Assembly (NCBI RefSeq): GCF_000258765.1
Contig: NZ_AJLT01000006.1
Coordinates: 38,327-102,326 of the forward strand
Direction of reading: 5' to 3'
Source: Gillisia marina
GTDB taxonomy: Bacteria; Bacteroidota; Bacteroidia; Flavobacteriales; Flavobacteriaceae
DNA: 64,000 nucleotides
Shown in pieces: positions 56,303-64,000 of the stretch. Made by a program: the position numbers and the translations under genes. Below the pieces are notes generated by a model, which did not search any database, was not told the DNA's origin, and saw only the letters and a program-made list of their open reading frames with translations. Every line of letters starts with the position of its first letter. Positions within the stretch are counted from its first letter, which is position 1.

Positions 56303-56395
56303 GTTGACAACTTTTATGTTTTAATGCTTTATACGGATTTTTGAAATTTTGTTGTAGATTACAGGAAACTTCGAAGACCCTACGATTACTATTTT

Positions 56396-57418
56396 ATGAA
56401 GAAAAGATTAACCCTTAAATTAATTGCCAAAGAGTTAGATGTTTCAATATCTACAGTGTCTAAAGCTTTGCGTGATAGTGCTGAAATTAGTGAAGATACC
56501 CGCCAAAAAATAAAGGCCTTTGCTAAACTGTATAATTATAAGCCAAATAATATTGCACTTAGTCTTAAGAATCGAAAAACCAAGACCATCGGAGTTATTA
56601 TTCCTGAAATTGTCCATCATTACTTTACTACCGTGATAAGTGGTATAGAGCAGGTTGCCAACGAAAAAGGCTACCATGTTATTATTTGTACTTCCAACAA
56701 TTCTTTTGATAAGGAAGTGATAAATATGGAGATTTTAGCGAACGGTAGTACAGATGGATTTATCCTTTCAGTTGCTAAAGAAACACAGCAAAAAGGAGAT
56801 TATCATCATTTAACTGAAGTGATCGAGCAGGGAATGCCACTCGTGATGTTTGATAGAGTTATCGATGAAATAAATTGCGATAAGATAATTATCGATGATA
56901 CCTTAGGTGCTAAAAAAGCCGTAAAACATCTTGTAGATAAAGGCTGTAGAAGAATAGGACTTATAACCACTATAGATTATGTGAGTGTTGGTAAACTTAG
57001 AACGCAAGGCTACATAGATGCGCTTAATGAGAGTAATATTGCTTTTGATGAAAACTTGATTCTAAAAGTGGAAGATTTTGACCATAGCGAATCTGAGATT
57101 CAATCTTTTCTTAATAATAAACATATGGATGCTGTGTTCGCTGTAAATGAGCATTTCGCGATCTATGCTATAAAAGCTTTTCAGGAACAAGGCTTAAAAG
57201 TGCCTGAAGATGTTCAGGTAATCGGGTTTACAGATGGTGAGTTGTCTAAACGATTTATCCCTAGTTTAACTACCATTAATCAACATGGAGAGGAAATGGG
57301 AGCACAGGCAGCACGCTTACTTATTAAGAAATTAGAGAATGAAGATGCAGAGGATGAGCCGTTTGAAACCATTATAATAGAAACTGGTTTGGTGGAACGA
57401 AATTCTACAAAAGGCTAA
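56396..57418 (+). CDS. LacI-family transcriptional regulator of the starch locus
   Basis: A 340-residue regulator. The LacI helix-turn-helix is at the start ('LTLKLIAKELDVSISTVSKA', then 'LRDSAEISEDTRQKI'), the hinge 'YNYKPNNIALSLKNRKTKTI' follows, then a periplasmic-binding-like sugar-sensing domain ('GVIIPEIVHHYFTTVISGIE', 'VMFDRVIDEINCD', 'GFTDGELSKRFIPSLTTINQ'). It lies divergently from susC, with the operator between, and heads the plus-strand maltose genes. The effector is likely maltose or a maltooligosaccharide. It is not possible to say from sequence whether it represses or activates. Confidence 0.95.
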   Translation: MKKRLTLKLIAKELDVSISTVSKALRDSAEISEDTRQKIKAFAKLYNYKPNNIALSLKNRKTKTIGVIIPEIVHHYFTTVISGIEQVANEKGYHVIICTSNNSFDKEVINMEILANGSTDGFILSVAKETQQKGDYHHLTEVIEQGMPLVMFDRVIDEINCDKIIIDDTLGAKKAVKHLVDKGCRRIGLITTIDYVSVGKLRTQGYIDALNESNIAFDENLILKVEDFDHSESEIQSFLNNKHMDAVFAVNEHFAIYAIKAFQEQGLKVPEDVQVIGFTDGELSKRFIPSLTTINQHGEEMGAQAARLLIKKLENEDAEDEPFETIIIETGLVERNSTKG

Positions 57419-57446
57419 TTTTACTTTCAGCATTTAAAAATTTATA

Positions 57447-57510
57447 TATCTTTACAGCCTTATTATAATTGTCAAAACTGATATTTTCACTTCCGTTAAT
57501 ATGTTTTGAC
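57447..57510 (+). promoter_or_regulatory. Possible promoter and inverted repeat upstream of the MFS gene
   Basis: TATCTTTA (57447-57454) is one base off TAnnTTTG. Downstream in the leader, GTCAAAAC (57471-57478) and GTTTTGAC (57503-57510) form an inverted pair 24 nt apart, ~40 bp before the ATG. Confidence 0.35.
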
Positions 57511-57550
57511 GAGTCATAGTGCTTGTCGTAGTAGAAATTAATCTTACGAT

Positions 57551-59071
57551 ATGCAAAAACGCAACCTTAGTTTTTGGGAGATCTGGAACATGAGTTTTGG
57601 ATTCCTGGGTATTCAATTTGGATTTGCTTTACAAAATGCCAACACTTCAAGAATTTTTGAAACCTTAGGCGCAAATGTAGAAGATATTCCCATTTTATGG
57701 ATTGCTGCACCGGTTACCGGACTAATTGTTCAGCCTATAGTTGGTTATTTTAGCGACCGAACTTGGACAAAATTAGGTAGGAGACGACCATATTTCTTAG
57801 TTGGTGCAATTCTTTCTTCAATTGCCTTATTTATTATGCCCAATTCTCCAACGCTTTGGGTAGCCGCAGGTACCTTATGGATTATGGATGCTTCCATAAA
57901 TATTTCTATGGAACCATTTCGTGCATTTGTAGGAGATAATCTTCCCGAAAGACAACGAACCCTAGGTTTCTCCATGCAAAGTTTCTTTATTGGGATAGGA
58001 GCCGTAATAGGTTCTTTGTTGCCATATATGTTTACAAATTGGTTTGGAGTAAGCAATACCGCAGCAGAAGGCGTTATTCCAGATTCTGTAAAGTGGTCTT
58101 TCTATGTTGGGGGTGCAGTGTTTTTATTGGCAGTTCTCTGGACAGTTTTTAAGTCCAAGGAATACTCTCCTGAAGAATTAGCAGCCTTCGATAAGGCAGA
58201 CAAAGCGATTTCGACTGCAAATAATGAGGTTGTAGATAAAAAGAAGAATATTGAATCTCAATTTACTATAGGTCTTGTGATGTCCATAATAGGTGCATTA
58301 TTCTCTGGAATTATCTATTATAAAGATTTAACCAAGGAACTATACATACTTTTTATAGGACTTTTAATTACAGGACTGCTATTTACAATAGTTTCTCAGT
58401 TACGAAAAAAAGAAATTCGTAATGGTTTTACCGTTATAGTTACAGACATGCTTAACATGCCAAGAGCAATGAAACAACTGGCATGGGTACAATTTTTCTC
58501 TTGGTTTGCATTGTTTTCTATGTGGATCTATACAACTCAAGCCGTAACAGGACACGTATTTGGAACCTCAGATACTACCTCAGAATTATATAATGATGCG
58601 GCAGACTGGGTGACGGTGATGTTCACCGTATATAATGGAGTTGCTGCAGCAGTGGCCTTTTTATTACCTGTATTGGCGAAAAGAACAAGTAACAAATTCA
58701 CTCATTTATTGGCACTTTGTGCGGGAGGGCTGGGTTTAATCTCCATTTATTTTCTTTCAGATAAAGTGGGATTATTGTTAGCGATGGTTGGAGTAGGAAT
58801 TGCCTGGGCGAGTATCTTATCTATACCCTATGCAATGTTATCTGGATCTCTACCATCCAATAAAATGGGATATTATATGGGGGTTTTTAACTTCTTTATA
58901 GTAATACCTCAAATTGTGGCAGCCACAATTTTAGGGTTTTTAGTAAAAGAATTTTTTGGAAATCAACCTATATACGCTTTGTTAATAGGTGGTTTCTCAA
59001 TGATCTTGGCGGGAATTTTAACCTTAAGAGTTCAAACACAACGAAAAATAAATATTAGTGAGCAAAATTAA
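57551..59071 (+). CDS. MFS (GPH-type) maltose/maltodextrin transporter
   Basis: A 506-residue inner-membrane sugar transporter with about 12 hydrophobic helices. Family signs include 'RTWTKLGRRRPYFLVGAIL' in the loop between helices 2 and 3, 'MDASINISMEPFRAFVGDNL' and 'YYMGVFNFFIVIPQIVAATI'. Similar MFS proteins in flavobacterial starch loci are taken to import maltose or short maltodextrins from the periplasm. The gene overlaps the phosphoglucomutase/phosphorylase fusion by 14 bp, so the two are translationally coupled, which supports the maltose assignment. Confidence 0.9.
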   Translation: MQKRNLSFWEIWNMSFGFLGIQFGFALQNANTSRIFETLGANVEDIPILWIAAPVTGLIVQPIVGYFSDRTWTKLGRRRPYFLVGAILSSIALFIMPNSPTLWVAAGTLWIMDASINISMEPFRAFVGDNLPERQRTLGFSMQSFFIGIGAVIGSLLPYMFTNWFGVSNTAAEGVIPDSVKWSFYVGGAVFLLAVLWTVFKSKEYSPEELAAFDKADKAISTANNEVVDKKKNIESQFTIGLVMSIIGALFSGIIYYKDLTKELYILFIGLLITGLLFTIVSQLRKKEIRNGFTVIVTDMLNMPRAMKQLAWVQFFSWFALFSMWIYTTQAVTGHVFGTSDTTSELYNDAADWVTVMFTVYNGVAAAVAFLLPVLAKRTSNKFTHLLALCAGGLGLISIYFLSDKVGLLLAMVGVGIAWASILSIPYAMLSGSLPSNKMGYYMGVFNFFIVIPQIVAATILGFLVKEFFGNQPIYALLIGGFSMILAGILTLRVQTQRKINISEQN

Positions 59072-62027
59072 AGGAGTAATATTCGATTTGGATGGAGTAA
59101 TTGTAGATACTGCGAAATTCCACTTTTTAGCCTGGAAAAAATTGGCTAACGATTTGGGTTTCGATTTTACAGAGCTTCAAAATGAAGAACTAAAAGGGGT
59201 TAGCCGAGTGCGCTCTCTTGAGAAAATTTTAGCATGGGGAAATACAAGCTTATCTAAAGAGGAATTCACAGAAAAGATGGCGGTTAAGAATGACAACTAT
59301 TTGTCCCATATCACTAATCTAACTAGTAAGGATATTTTACCCGGAGTTTCCAGAATTATAGATTTTCTTTCTGAAGAAAATATTCCAATTTCATTGGGTT
59401 CTGCAAGTAAGAATGCACGTCCAATCTTGAAGAAAACTGGGTTGATTGAAAAGTTTCAAGCCATTGTAGATGGGAATGATGTAAGTAACGCCAAACCAGA
59501 TCCGGAAGTTTTTCTTATCGCTGCTGAAAAAATTGGAGTTTCGAAGGAAAACTGCTTAGTATTCGAAGATTCGGTTGCAGGTGTACAAGCTGCAAATATA
59601 GCTGGAATGATGAGTATAGGAATTGGTGAAAAAGATGTACTGCATGAAGCAGATCATGTTTTTAGCAGTTTTGAAGAAATTGAAATAGATTTTATAAAAA
59701 AAATTAGTGACAACGTAGGTATGAATCAAGATTATATACAACCAGACAATTGGTCTATCATAGAAGAAGGTTTCGAGAAAGATCGTGTAGAATCTTCAGA
59801 AAGTTTGTTCAGCATAGGAAATGGAAAAATGGGCCAGCGCGCCAATTTTGAAGAACAATATTCAGGAGAAACATTTCAGGGGAGTTATATCGCCGGGGTG
59901 TATTACCCGGATAAAACCAAAGTGGGCTGGTGGAAAAATGGCTATCCGGAATATTTTGCAAAGGTATTAAATGCTCCCAACTGGATAGGGATCAATATTT
60001 TTGTGAACGGCGAAACTTTAGACCTAAATACGTGCATTAAAGTAGAGGATTATCGCAGAGAACTTAATATGAAGGAAGGCTGGTATCAACGTAGTTTTGT
60101 TGCCACTTTACCTAACAATATTTTAATAAGAGTAGAAGCCACCAGATTTTTGTCTTTAGAACTAGATGAAGTGGGAGCGATAGATTACCAGATAGAATTG
60201 ATTTCTGGAGATGCGACAATCACTTTTCAACCTTATTTGGATAGTGGGATTTCCAATATGGATGCTAACTGGGAAGAGAAATTCTGGGAAACCATAGAGG
60301 TGAGTTCTTCGGAAAATCAAGGTTTTATTGTTTCAAAAACCTTAAAAACAGAATTTCACGCATGTACCTTTATGCAATCTGAAGTTTTACTGAATGGTAA
60401 AAAAGTTGAGCTTGAGTATAAGGAAGAAAAAGAGATTGATAAAATTTCATTCTCCTATAAGATTTCAGCAGAAAAAGGAGATGTCGTGAGTTTGCAGAAG
60501 TTTGCGGGCTATGTTACAGATATGAATCATGATAGGAATGAGCTCATAGCTGCTGCTAAAAATGTAGTATCTACCGCTGTTAGCATAGGATACAGAGGAT
60601 TGCTTCAGGACCAAAAGGATGCCTGGGAAAAAACTTGGGAAATGGCAGATATCTCTATTTCCGGTGATGTAAAAGCGCAGCAAGGAATTCGTTTTAATAT
60701 TTTTCAGCTAAATCAAACCTACTCAGGGAAAGATGAGCGATTAAATATTGGTCCAAAAGGTTTTACCGGAGAGAAATATGGAGGAAGTACTTATTGGGAT
60801 ACCGAAGCTTATTGCATTCCTTTTTATATGGCAACAAAAGACCAACAGGTAGCAAGGAATTTACTTTCTTATAGATATAACCATTTGGATAAGGCGATAG
60901 AGAATGCAGAAAAGTTAGGTTTTACTAATGGTGCTGCTTTGTATCCAATGGTGACCATGAATGGGGAAGAAAGCCATAACGAATGGGAAATCACTTTTGA
61001 AGAAATTCATAGAAATGGTGCAATGGTTTTTGCCATTTATAATTATGTACGATACACGGGAGATTTCGATTATATTCCGGAAAAAGGACTGGAAGTAATG
61101 ATTGCCGTTGCCCGTTTTTGGCAACAAAGAGCAACTTTTAGCAACGATAAAAATAAGTTTATGATTCTTGGGGTTACAGGCCCTAACGAATATGAAAATA
61201 ACGTAAATAATAACTGGTATACCAATTTCTTGGCAAAATGGTGTATCGAGTATTGTTTAGAAACACTAAAGAAAGTAAAAGATGGTCATGCAGAAGATTA
61301 CGATAGAATTTTTGGCTTAACCAATCTTTCTGATGGGGAATTAATGAAATGGAAAGAGGTTTCAGACAATATGTATTTCCCGTATTCAGATCATTTGGAG
61401 GTGTTCCTTCAGCAAGATGGATTTTTGGATAAGGAATTAATCCCTGTTGAAAATCTAGACAAAAAGCATAGACCCATCAATCAGAAATGGAGTTGGGACA
61501 GAATTCTGAGATCCTGTTATATCAAGCAAGCCGATGTTTTACAGGGATTCTACTTTTTTGAAGATCAATTTGAAGAAAAAGAACTCGCGAGACATTTCGA
61601 TTTTTACGAGCCTTTAACGGTGCATGAATCTTCACTTTCTCCATGTGTTCATAGTATTCAGGCAGCAAAATTAGGTCGAATGAAACAAGCTTATGAATTT
61701 TATGTGCGTACAGCCAGATTAGATCTGGACGATTATAACCATGAAGTAAAAGAAGGTTGCCATATTACTAGTATGGCTGGTACCTGGATGAGTATTGTAG
61801 AAGGATTTGGAGGAATGAGGATTGTGAATGATCAGCTTTCTTTTAATCCAAGAATTCCGGAAGAATGGGATGCGTATTCTTTTAAAGTGAATTTTAGAAA
61901 CCAAATAGTAAAAGTTGAGGTTAGTAAGGAGAAGACTTGTTTTAACTTGGAAGGAACGGCAGCTATCAATATTCTTGTGAAAGGGAAATCTATAGAAGTT
62001 CATCCAAATAGCGCAGTAGAAGTTTAG
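59058..62027 (+). CDS. Bifunctional beta-phosphoglucomutase / GH65 maltose phosphorylase (fusion)
   Basis: A 989-residue two-enzyme fusion starting at GTG 59058, inside the MFS gene end. Residues 1-~215 are a HAD-family beta-phosphoglucomutase: nucleophile Asp10 and Asp12 in 'GVIFDLDGVIVDTAKF', 'LGSASKNARPILKK', and 'VFEDSVAGVQAANIAGM'. Residues ~225-989 are a GH65 phosphorylase: 'NWSIIEEGFEKDRVESSESL', 'GGSTYWDTEAYCIPFY' and the general-acid Glu642 in 'HNEWEITFEEIHR'. Maltose plus phosphate would give glucose and beta-glucose 1-phosphate, which the mutase half converts to G6P. The fusion is known in flavobacteria. The substrate could also be another alpha-glucoside disaccharide, but the context favours maltose. 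Confidence 0.93.
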   Translation: MSKIKGVIFDLDGVIVDTAKFHFLAWKKLANDLGFDFTELQNEELKGVSRVRSLEKILAWGNTSLSKEEFTEKMAVKNDNYLSHITNLTSKDILPGVSRIIDFLSEENIPISLGSASKNARPILKKTGLIEKFQAIVDGNDVSNAKPDPEVFLIAAEKIGVSKENCLVFEDSVAGVQAANIAGMMSIGIGEKDVLHEADHVFSSFEEIEIDFIKKISDNVGMNQDYIQPDNWSIIEEGFEKDRVESSESLFSIGNGKMGQRANFEEQYSGETFQGSYIAGVYYPDKTKVGWWKNGYPEYFAKVLNAPNWIGINIFVNGETLDLNTCIKVEDYRRELNMKEGWYQRSFVATLPNNILIRVEATRFLSLELDEVGAIDYQIELISGDATITFQPYLDSGISNMDANWEEKFWETIEVSSSENQGFIVSKTLKTEFHACTFMQSEVLLNGKKVELEYKEEKEIDKISFSYKISAEKGDVVSLQKFAGYVTDMNHDRNELIAAAKNVVSTAVSIGYRGLLQDQKDAWEKTWEMADISISGDVKAQQGIRFNIFQLNQTYSGKDERLNIGPKGFTGEKYGGSTYWDTEAYCIPFYMATKDQQVARNLLSYRYNHLDKAIENAEKLGFTNGAALYPMVTMNGEESHNEWEITFEEIHRNGAMVFAIYNYVRYTGDFDYIPEKGLEVMIAVARFWQQRATFSNDKNKFMILGVTGPNEYENNVNNNWYTNFLAKWCIEYCLETLKKVKDGHAEDYDRIFGLTNLSDGELMKWKEVSDNMYFPYSDHLEVFLQQDGFLDKELIPVENLDKKHRPINQKWSWDRILRSCYIKQADVLQGFYFFEDQFEEKELARHFDFYEPLTVHESSLSPCVHSIQAAKLGRMKQAYEFYVRTARLDLDDYNHEVKEGCHITSMAGTWMSIVEGFGGMRIVNDQLSFNPRIPEEWDAYSFKVNFRNQIVKVEVSKEKTCFNLEGTAAINILVKGKSIEVHPNSAVEV

Positions 62028-62064
62028 TCACAACCTCAGCTTTTGAGGCATATAAATTATATAA

Positions 62065-63906
62065 ATGAAGCAGTTAATAGTACTTTTTTTGGTGTTTTTT
62101 AGTCTTTCTACATCTGCACAGATAGATAGGATGGAGCCTCCTTTTTGGTGGAGCAATATGCAGCAGCCTAGCCTTCAGATCATGTTCTACGGAAAAGATA
62201 TCGCTCAATATGAATTGTCTGCCCCAAAGGAAATGATCATTGAAAATGTGCTTCGAACAGAGAACTCTAATTATGTTTTTGTAACTATTAATACTAAGGA
62301 TCTTCCAGCAGGTTCTTATGAGTTCAACTTCAGCAAAGAAGGAAAAACTATTTTCAGTAAACCTTTTGAATTAAAAGAAAGAAGGGAAGGTTCTGCCTTC
62401 AGGAAAGGTTTTGATGCCAGTGACGCCATGTATTTAATTATGCCGGATCGTTTTGCTAATGGAAATCCGGATAACGATTCTTCAGCTAAAATGGTAGAAA
62501 AAGCAGATCGCACAAATTTAGGTGGTCGCCATGGTGGGGATCTTCAGGGAGTAATAGATAATTTAGATTATTTAGAAGATCTTGGAGTTACTGCGCTTTG
62601 GAGTACACCGCTTTTGGAGGATAACGATAAAACCTATTCTTACCATACCTATGCGCAAAGTGACGTGTATAATATAGATCCGCGTTATGGTACGAACGAA
62701 GATTATAAAAAATTGGCTGCAGAGATGCACGCGCGGGATATGAAATTGGTAATGGATTATGTTACCAACCATTGGGGTGCAACGCATTGGATGATCAATG
62801 ATCTGCCAACCTACGACTGGATCCATCAGTTTCCGGGATATGCAAATTCTAATTATAGAATGACCACGCAATATGATACGAATCGGTCTGAAATAGATTG
62901 GAAATACTGTGTAGACGGTTGGTTTGTGAGCTCAATGCCAGATCTTAATCAGCGTAATCCATTGGTGCTAAATTATCTTACCCAAAATGCAATTTGGTGG
63001 ATAGAATATGCCGATTTAGATGGCTTTCGGGTAGATACCTATTCTTACAACGACAAGGAAGGAATTGCTAAATGGACAAAGTCTATAATGAACGAATATC
63101 CTAATTTTAATATCGTAGGGGAAGTTTGGATGCACGATCAGGCACAAATCTCTTACTGGCAAAAAGATAGTCCAATAGGAGCGATTCAAAGTTACAATTC
63201 CAACTTACCTTCTGTAATGGATTTTACCTTGCATGATGCGATAATGACCGTGTTTGATGAAGAAAATCCTAGTTGGGACAAAGGAATGATTAAGGTGTAT
63301 GAGAATTTTGTAAATGATTTTTTATATGCCGACATAGATAATATTCTGGTATTTGCAGGAAACCATGACACAGATAGAATAAACCATACATATAAAGGAG
63401 ATGTTAATAAGTATAAGTTGGCGATGACTTTGGTGCTTACTACACGTGGAATCCCGCAGTTATATTATGGAGATGAAATTGGGATGGTTGGAAATAAAGC
63501 TGAAAAAGGAGATGGCGACATTCGTAGAGATTTTCCGGGTGGCTGGAAAGGAGACCCACAATCTGCATTTACTGAAGCTGGAAGAACAAAAACTCAGAAT
63601 GATTATCATGCCTTCACCAAGAAATTATTGAATTATAGAAAAAATAAAGAAGTGCTGCATTTCGGAAAATTACTGCAGTATTTACCGGACAATAACGTGT
63701 ATGTGTATTTTAGATATAATGAAGAAGAACGCGTAATGGTGGTAATCAATAATAATCCTGAAGCCCAGGAATTGGAGCTAGCTCGTTTTGCTGAAGGTTT
63801 AAATGGAAGCGTTTCAGGAAAAGATGTGATTTCTGAAGCAACTATTAATTTCAGTGATCGTTTAAGCATCAAAGGAAAAACTTCTATGCTTATTGAATTG
63901 AATTAA
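62065..63906 (+). CDS. GH13 neopullulanase/SusA-like glycosidase, periplasmic
   Basis: A 613-residue exported GH13 enzyme ('LIVLFLVFFSLSTSAQ' signal peptide, no lipobox). A ~100-residue N-terminal beta domain ('RMEPPFWWSNMQQPSLQIMF') typical of cyclomaltodextrinase/neopullulanase-like enzymes precedes the barrel. GH13 motifs: 'LVMDYVTNHWG', 'LDGFRVDTYSYND' (Asp nucleophile), 'NIVGEVWMHDQ' (Glu acid/base) and 'VFAGNHDTDRINH'. It resembles SusA, the periplasmic neopullulanase of Bacteroides, producing short sugars for the MFS importer. It is 37 bp after the phosphorylase fusion and likely in the same operon. Confidence 0.93.
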   Translation: MKQLIVLFLVFFSLSTSAQIDRMEPPFWWSNMQQPSLQIMFYGKDIAQYELSAPKEMIIENVLRTENSNYVFVTINTKDLPAGSYEFNFSKEGKTIFSKPFELKERREGSAFRKGFDASDAMYLIMPDRFANGNPDNDSSAKMVEKADRTNLGGRHGGDLQGVIDNLDYLEDLGVTALWSTPLLEDNDKTYSYHTYAQSDVYNIDPRYGTNEDYKKLAAEMHARDMKLVMDYVTNHWGATHWMINDLPTYDWIHQFPGYANSNYRMTTQYDTNRSEIDWKYCVDGWFVSSMPDLNQRNPLVLNYLTQNAIWWIEYADLDGFRVDTYSYNDKEGIAKWTKSIMNEYPNFNIVGEVWMHDQAQISYWQKDSPIGAIQSYNSNLPSVMDFTLHDAIMTVFDEENPSWDKGMIKVYENFVNDFLYADIDNILVFAGNHDTDRINHTYKGDVNKYKLAMTLVLTTRGIPQLYYGDEIGMVGNKAEKGDGDIRRDFPGGWKGDPQSAFTEAGRTKTQNDYHAFTKKLLNYRKNKEVLHFGKLLQYLPDNNVYVYFRYNEEERVMVVINNNPEAQELELARFAEGLNGSVSGKDVISEATINFSDRLSIKGKTSMLIELN

Positions 63907-63908
63907 TT

Positions 63909-63964
63909 TTGACACCTTGAGCATTTAGACTTCGCTCAAGACAAGCTAAAGTCTAAAGGTTGAG
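63909..63964. repeat. Diverged intergenic repeat, family A-like
   Basis: TTGACACCTTGAGCATTTAG, ACTTCGCTCAAGACAAGCTA and AAGTCTAAAGGTTGAG share words with family A (the TTGAG/CTCAA arms and 'AAGCTAAAGTC', also at 20346-20440) but the symmetry is weaker. Confidence 0.45.
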
Positions 63965-64000
63965 TAAAAAAGACCTTAATGATGGAATTATATTTTTTTT

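Noticed and set aside
1..64000. tRNA, rRNA, riboswitch or transposase genes
   Set aside because: I scanned the spacers by eye and saw no cloverleaf, rRNA-like segment, known riboswitch core or DDE/HUH protein; a covariance search could still find small RNAs.

Overview
The window is AT-rich chromosomal DNA from a marine-type member of the Bacteroidetes, almost certainly a Flavobacteriaceae bacterium (Gramella/Christiangramia-like by gene content; this placement is inference). Supporting signs are SusC/SusD pairs, type IX secretion (T9SS) sorting domains, a PorP/SprF partner protein, Bacteroidetes-type TAnnTTTG promoter boxes, and the order recN-fabI-GT2-ybbR-coaE-histidine kinase-response regulator. 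No rRNA, tRNA, CRISPR array, prophage or insertion sequence was recognised.

Layout. 1-7 kb: housekeeping genes (recN 3' part, fabI, a glycosyltransferase/YbbR/coaE overlapping operon, a two-component system). 7.2-11.6 kb: a giant secreted HYR-repeat protein, then tandem intergenic repeats. 12-23.5 kb, mostly minus strand: miaA, a potassium channel, a DnaQ/GIY-YIG fusion, a YggS-type PLP protein, a DUF1015 protein, 3-hydroxybutyryl-CoA dehydrogenase, an oxidoreductase, pcm (plus strand), a DUF5686 outer-membrane protein and smpB. 23.7-30 kb: a lipoprotein, a small ABC module and a run of small START/VOC/ABM/YCII/DUF1801 proteins. 30-41 kb: a TonB receptor, a flavin monooxygenase, an FKBP isomerase, a chloramphenicol-acetyltransferase homologue, a DUF389 membrane protein with a lipid-kinase-like N-terminus, an M20 peptidase and lysA. 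41.6-48.8 kb: sucC, a T9SS adhesin-like protein with 13 thrombospondin-type-3 repeats and its PorP/SprF partner, a decayed cysH relic and a DUF1456 protein. 48.9-63.9 kb: a complete maltodextrin/starch utilisation locus.

The starch locus is the clearest functional unit. A minus-strand operon encodes SusC, SusD, a SusE-like binding lipoprotein and a lipoprotein alpha-amylase. Divergently, a plus-strand set encodes a LacI regulator, an MFS sugar transporter, a fused beta-phosphoglucomutase/maltose phosphorylase and a periplasmic GH13 enzyme. A perfect 16-bp LacI-type palindrome lies between the two arms. The inferred route is surface amylase, then SusCDE uptake, periplasmic GH13 cleavage, MFS import, and phosphorolysis to glucose plus beta-G1P, which the fused mutase turns into G6P.

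Caution about sequence quality: nine otherwise well-conserved genes carry ten single-base indels in total, mostly in homopolymers (miaA, DUF5686 twice, ABC ATPase, DUF1801, SRPBCC, monooxygenase, M20 peptidase, sucC, susC). Correcting one base restores each frame, so I annotate them as full-length genes and regard sequencing or assembly error as the likeliest cause. The cysH relic is different: it has lost its middle and carries several lesions. I found no convincing novel defence or mobile system; the most notable points are the intergenic repeat families, the DUF389 fusion, the cysH relic and the structured starch-operon spacer.
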